Part shown: positions 5,434 through 5,651 of the stretch, piece by piece
How positions within the stretch are numbered: position 1 is the first letter of the stretch
Layout of the letters: every line of letters begins with the position of its first letter
Assembly: GCA_020720185.1 (NCBI GenBank)
Contig: DYPB01000005.1
Coordinates: 7,387-13,037 of the forward strand
Length of the DNA stretch: 5,651 bases
Reading direction: 5' to 3'
Origin: Flavobacterium psychrophilum
GTDB taxonomy: Bacteria > Bacteroidota > Bacteroidia > Flavobacteriales > Flavobacteriaceae
The notes under the pieces: model-generated
The model's database searches: none
Told to the model about the DNA's origin: nothing
The model's input: the letters and a program-made list of their open reading frames with translations, nothing else
Program-made: the position numbers and the translations under genes

Positions 5434-5651
5434 ATGACCGATAGCCTTATAGAATCTCGAATTGTTGAAATTGTAAGCAGAAAAAAAGTTCAAAAGCCAT
5501 CTTTGTTAGAACAAATAGAAATTGGATTAAAGGAAGTTAATTGTTTAAAAAACAACAATGTAAAAAGAAAATCTTTATCAGAACCCACCTTAAATCAAAA
5601 AAAAGGAGTTCATCTAACCGCAAATATTTATAAAATTTGGGTTTCAAATAA
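5434..5651 (+). CDS. Partial small ORF, possibly antitoxin-like
   Basis: The frame is open from the ATG at 5434 to the window end (72 complete codons, 3' end missing). It begins MTDSLIESRIVEIVSRKKVQ, continues with KPSLLEQIEIGLKEVN (22-37) and is basic and Ser/Asn-rich further on. I do not recognise it firmly. The block LLEQIEIGLKEV..LKNNNVKRKSLSE recalls the C-terminal helix and linker of short Bacteroidota type II antitoxins, which often end in a similar KSL-type segment. The same frame stays open upstream to a TAA at 5341, and the preceding residues NKTKAGRAFIT also look protein-like. There is no earlier ATG, GTG or TTG in frame, so the real N-terminus may be lost or start at an unusual codon such as ATT (5374). 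It follows its own -7 box and is separated from bioB by a terminator. Confidence 0.4.
   Translation, partial: MTDSLIESRIVEIVSRKKVQKPSLLEQIEIGLKEVNCLKNNNVKRKSLSEPTLNQKKGVHLTANIYKIWVSN

Overview
The window is strongly AT-rich and looks like a Bacteroidota chromosome, most likely a flavobacterium. The evidence is the protein style of UppP, TruB, RibF and BioB, the lack of purine-rich Shine-Dalgarno sites, and TAnnTTTG-type -7 boxes upstream of several genes. The genus cannot be fixed from the sequence alone. All confident genes are on the + strand.

Layout: (1) 1-97 is an AT-rich leader with a 16-bp direct repeat, a small palindrome and a -7 box. (2) 98-2714 is a tight three-gene block: an AAA-type ATPase with a DUF4143-like C-terminus, then uppP (undecaprenyl-diphosphatase), then truB (tRNA pseudouridine-55 synthase). 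The gaps are 11 bp and then a 1-base TAATG overlap. (3) 2715-3144 is a 430-bp stretch without a confident gene. It holds a possible minus-strand gene remnant abutting the truB end, a weak hairpin, and a 172-bp MITE-like element with perfect 18-bp terminal inverted repeats flanked by TTTAA direct repeats. (4) 3145-4080 is ribF (riboflavin kinase/FAD synthetase), which appears to start at TTG. (5) 4120-5202 is bioB (biotin synthase), followed by a strong hairpin that is a probable terminator. (6) 5203-5651 holds a -7 box and the 5' part of an unrecognised small ORF that runs off the window and weakly resembles Bacteroidota antitoxins.

The recognised genes are housekeeping: lipid-carrier recycling for the cell wall, tRNA modification, flavin cofactor synthesis and biotin synthesis. 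No shared pathway links them. The accessory signals are the ATPase gene in front of uppP, the MITE that stops 11 bp before the ribF -7 box, and the terminal ORF. I do not see a complete new multi-gene system. The most notable structure is the MITE, whose TTAA-type target and CCC ends suggest mobilisation by an IS1380-like (piggyBac-like target) transposase; that family assignment is inference.
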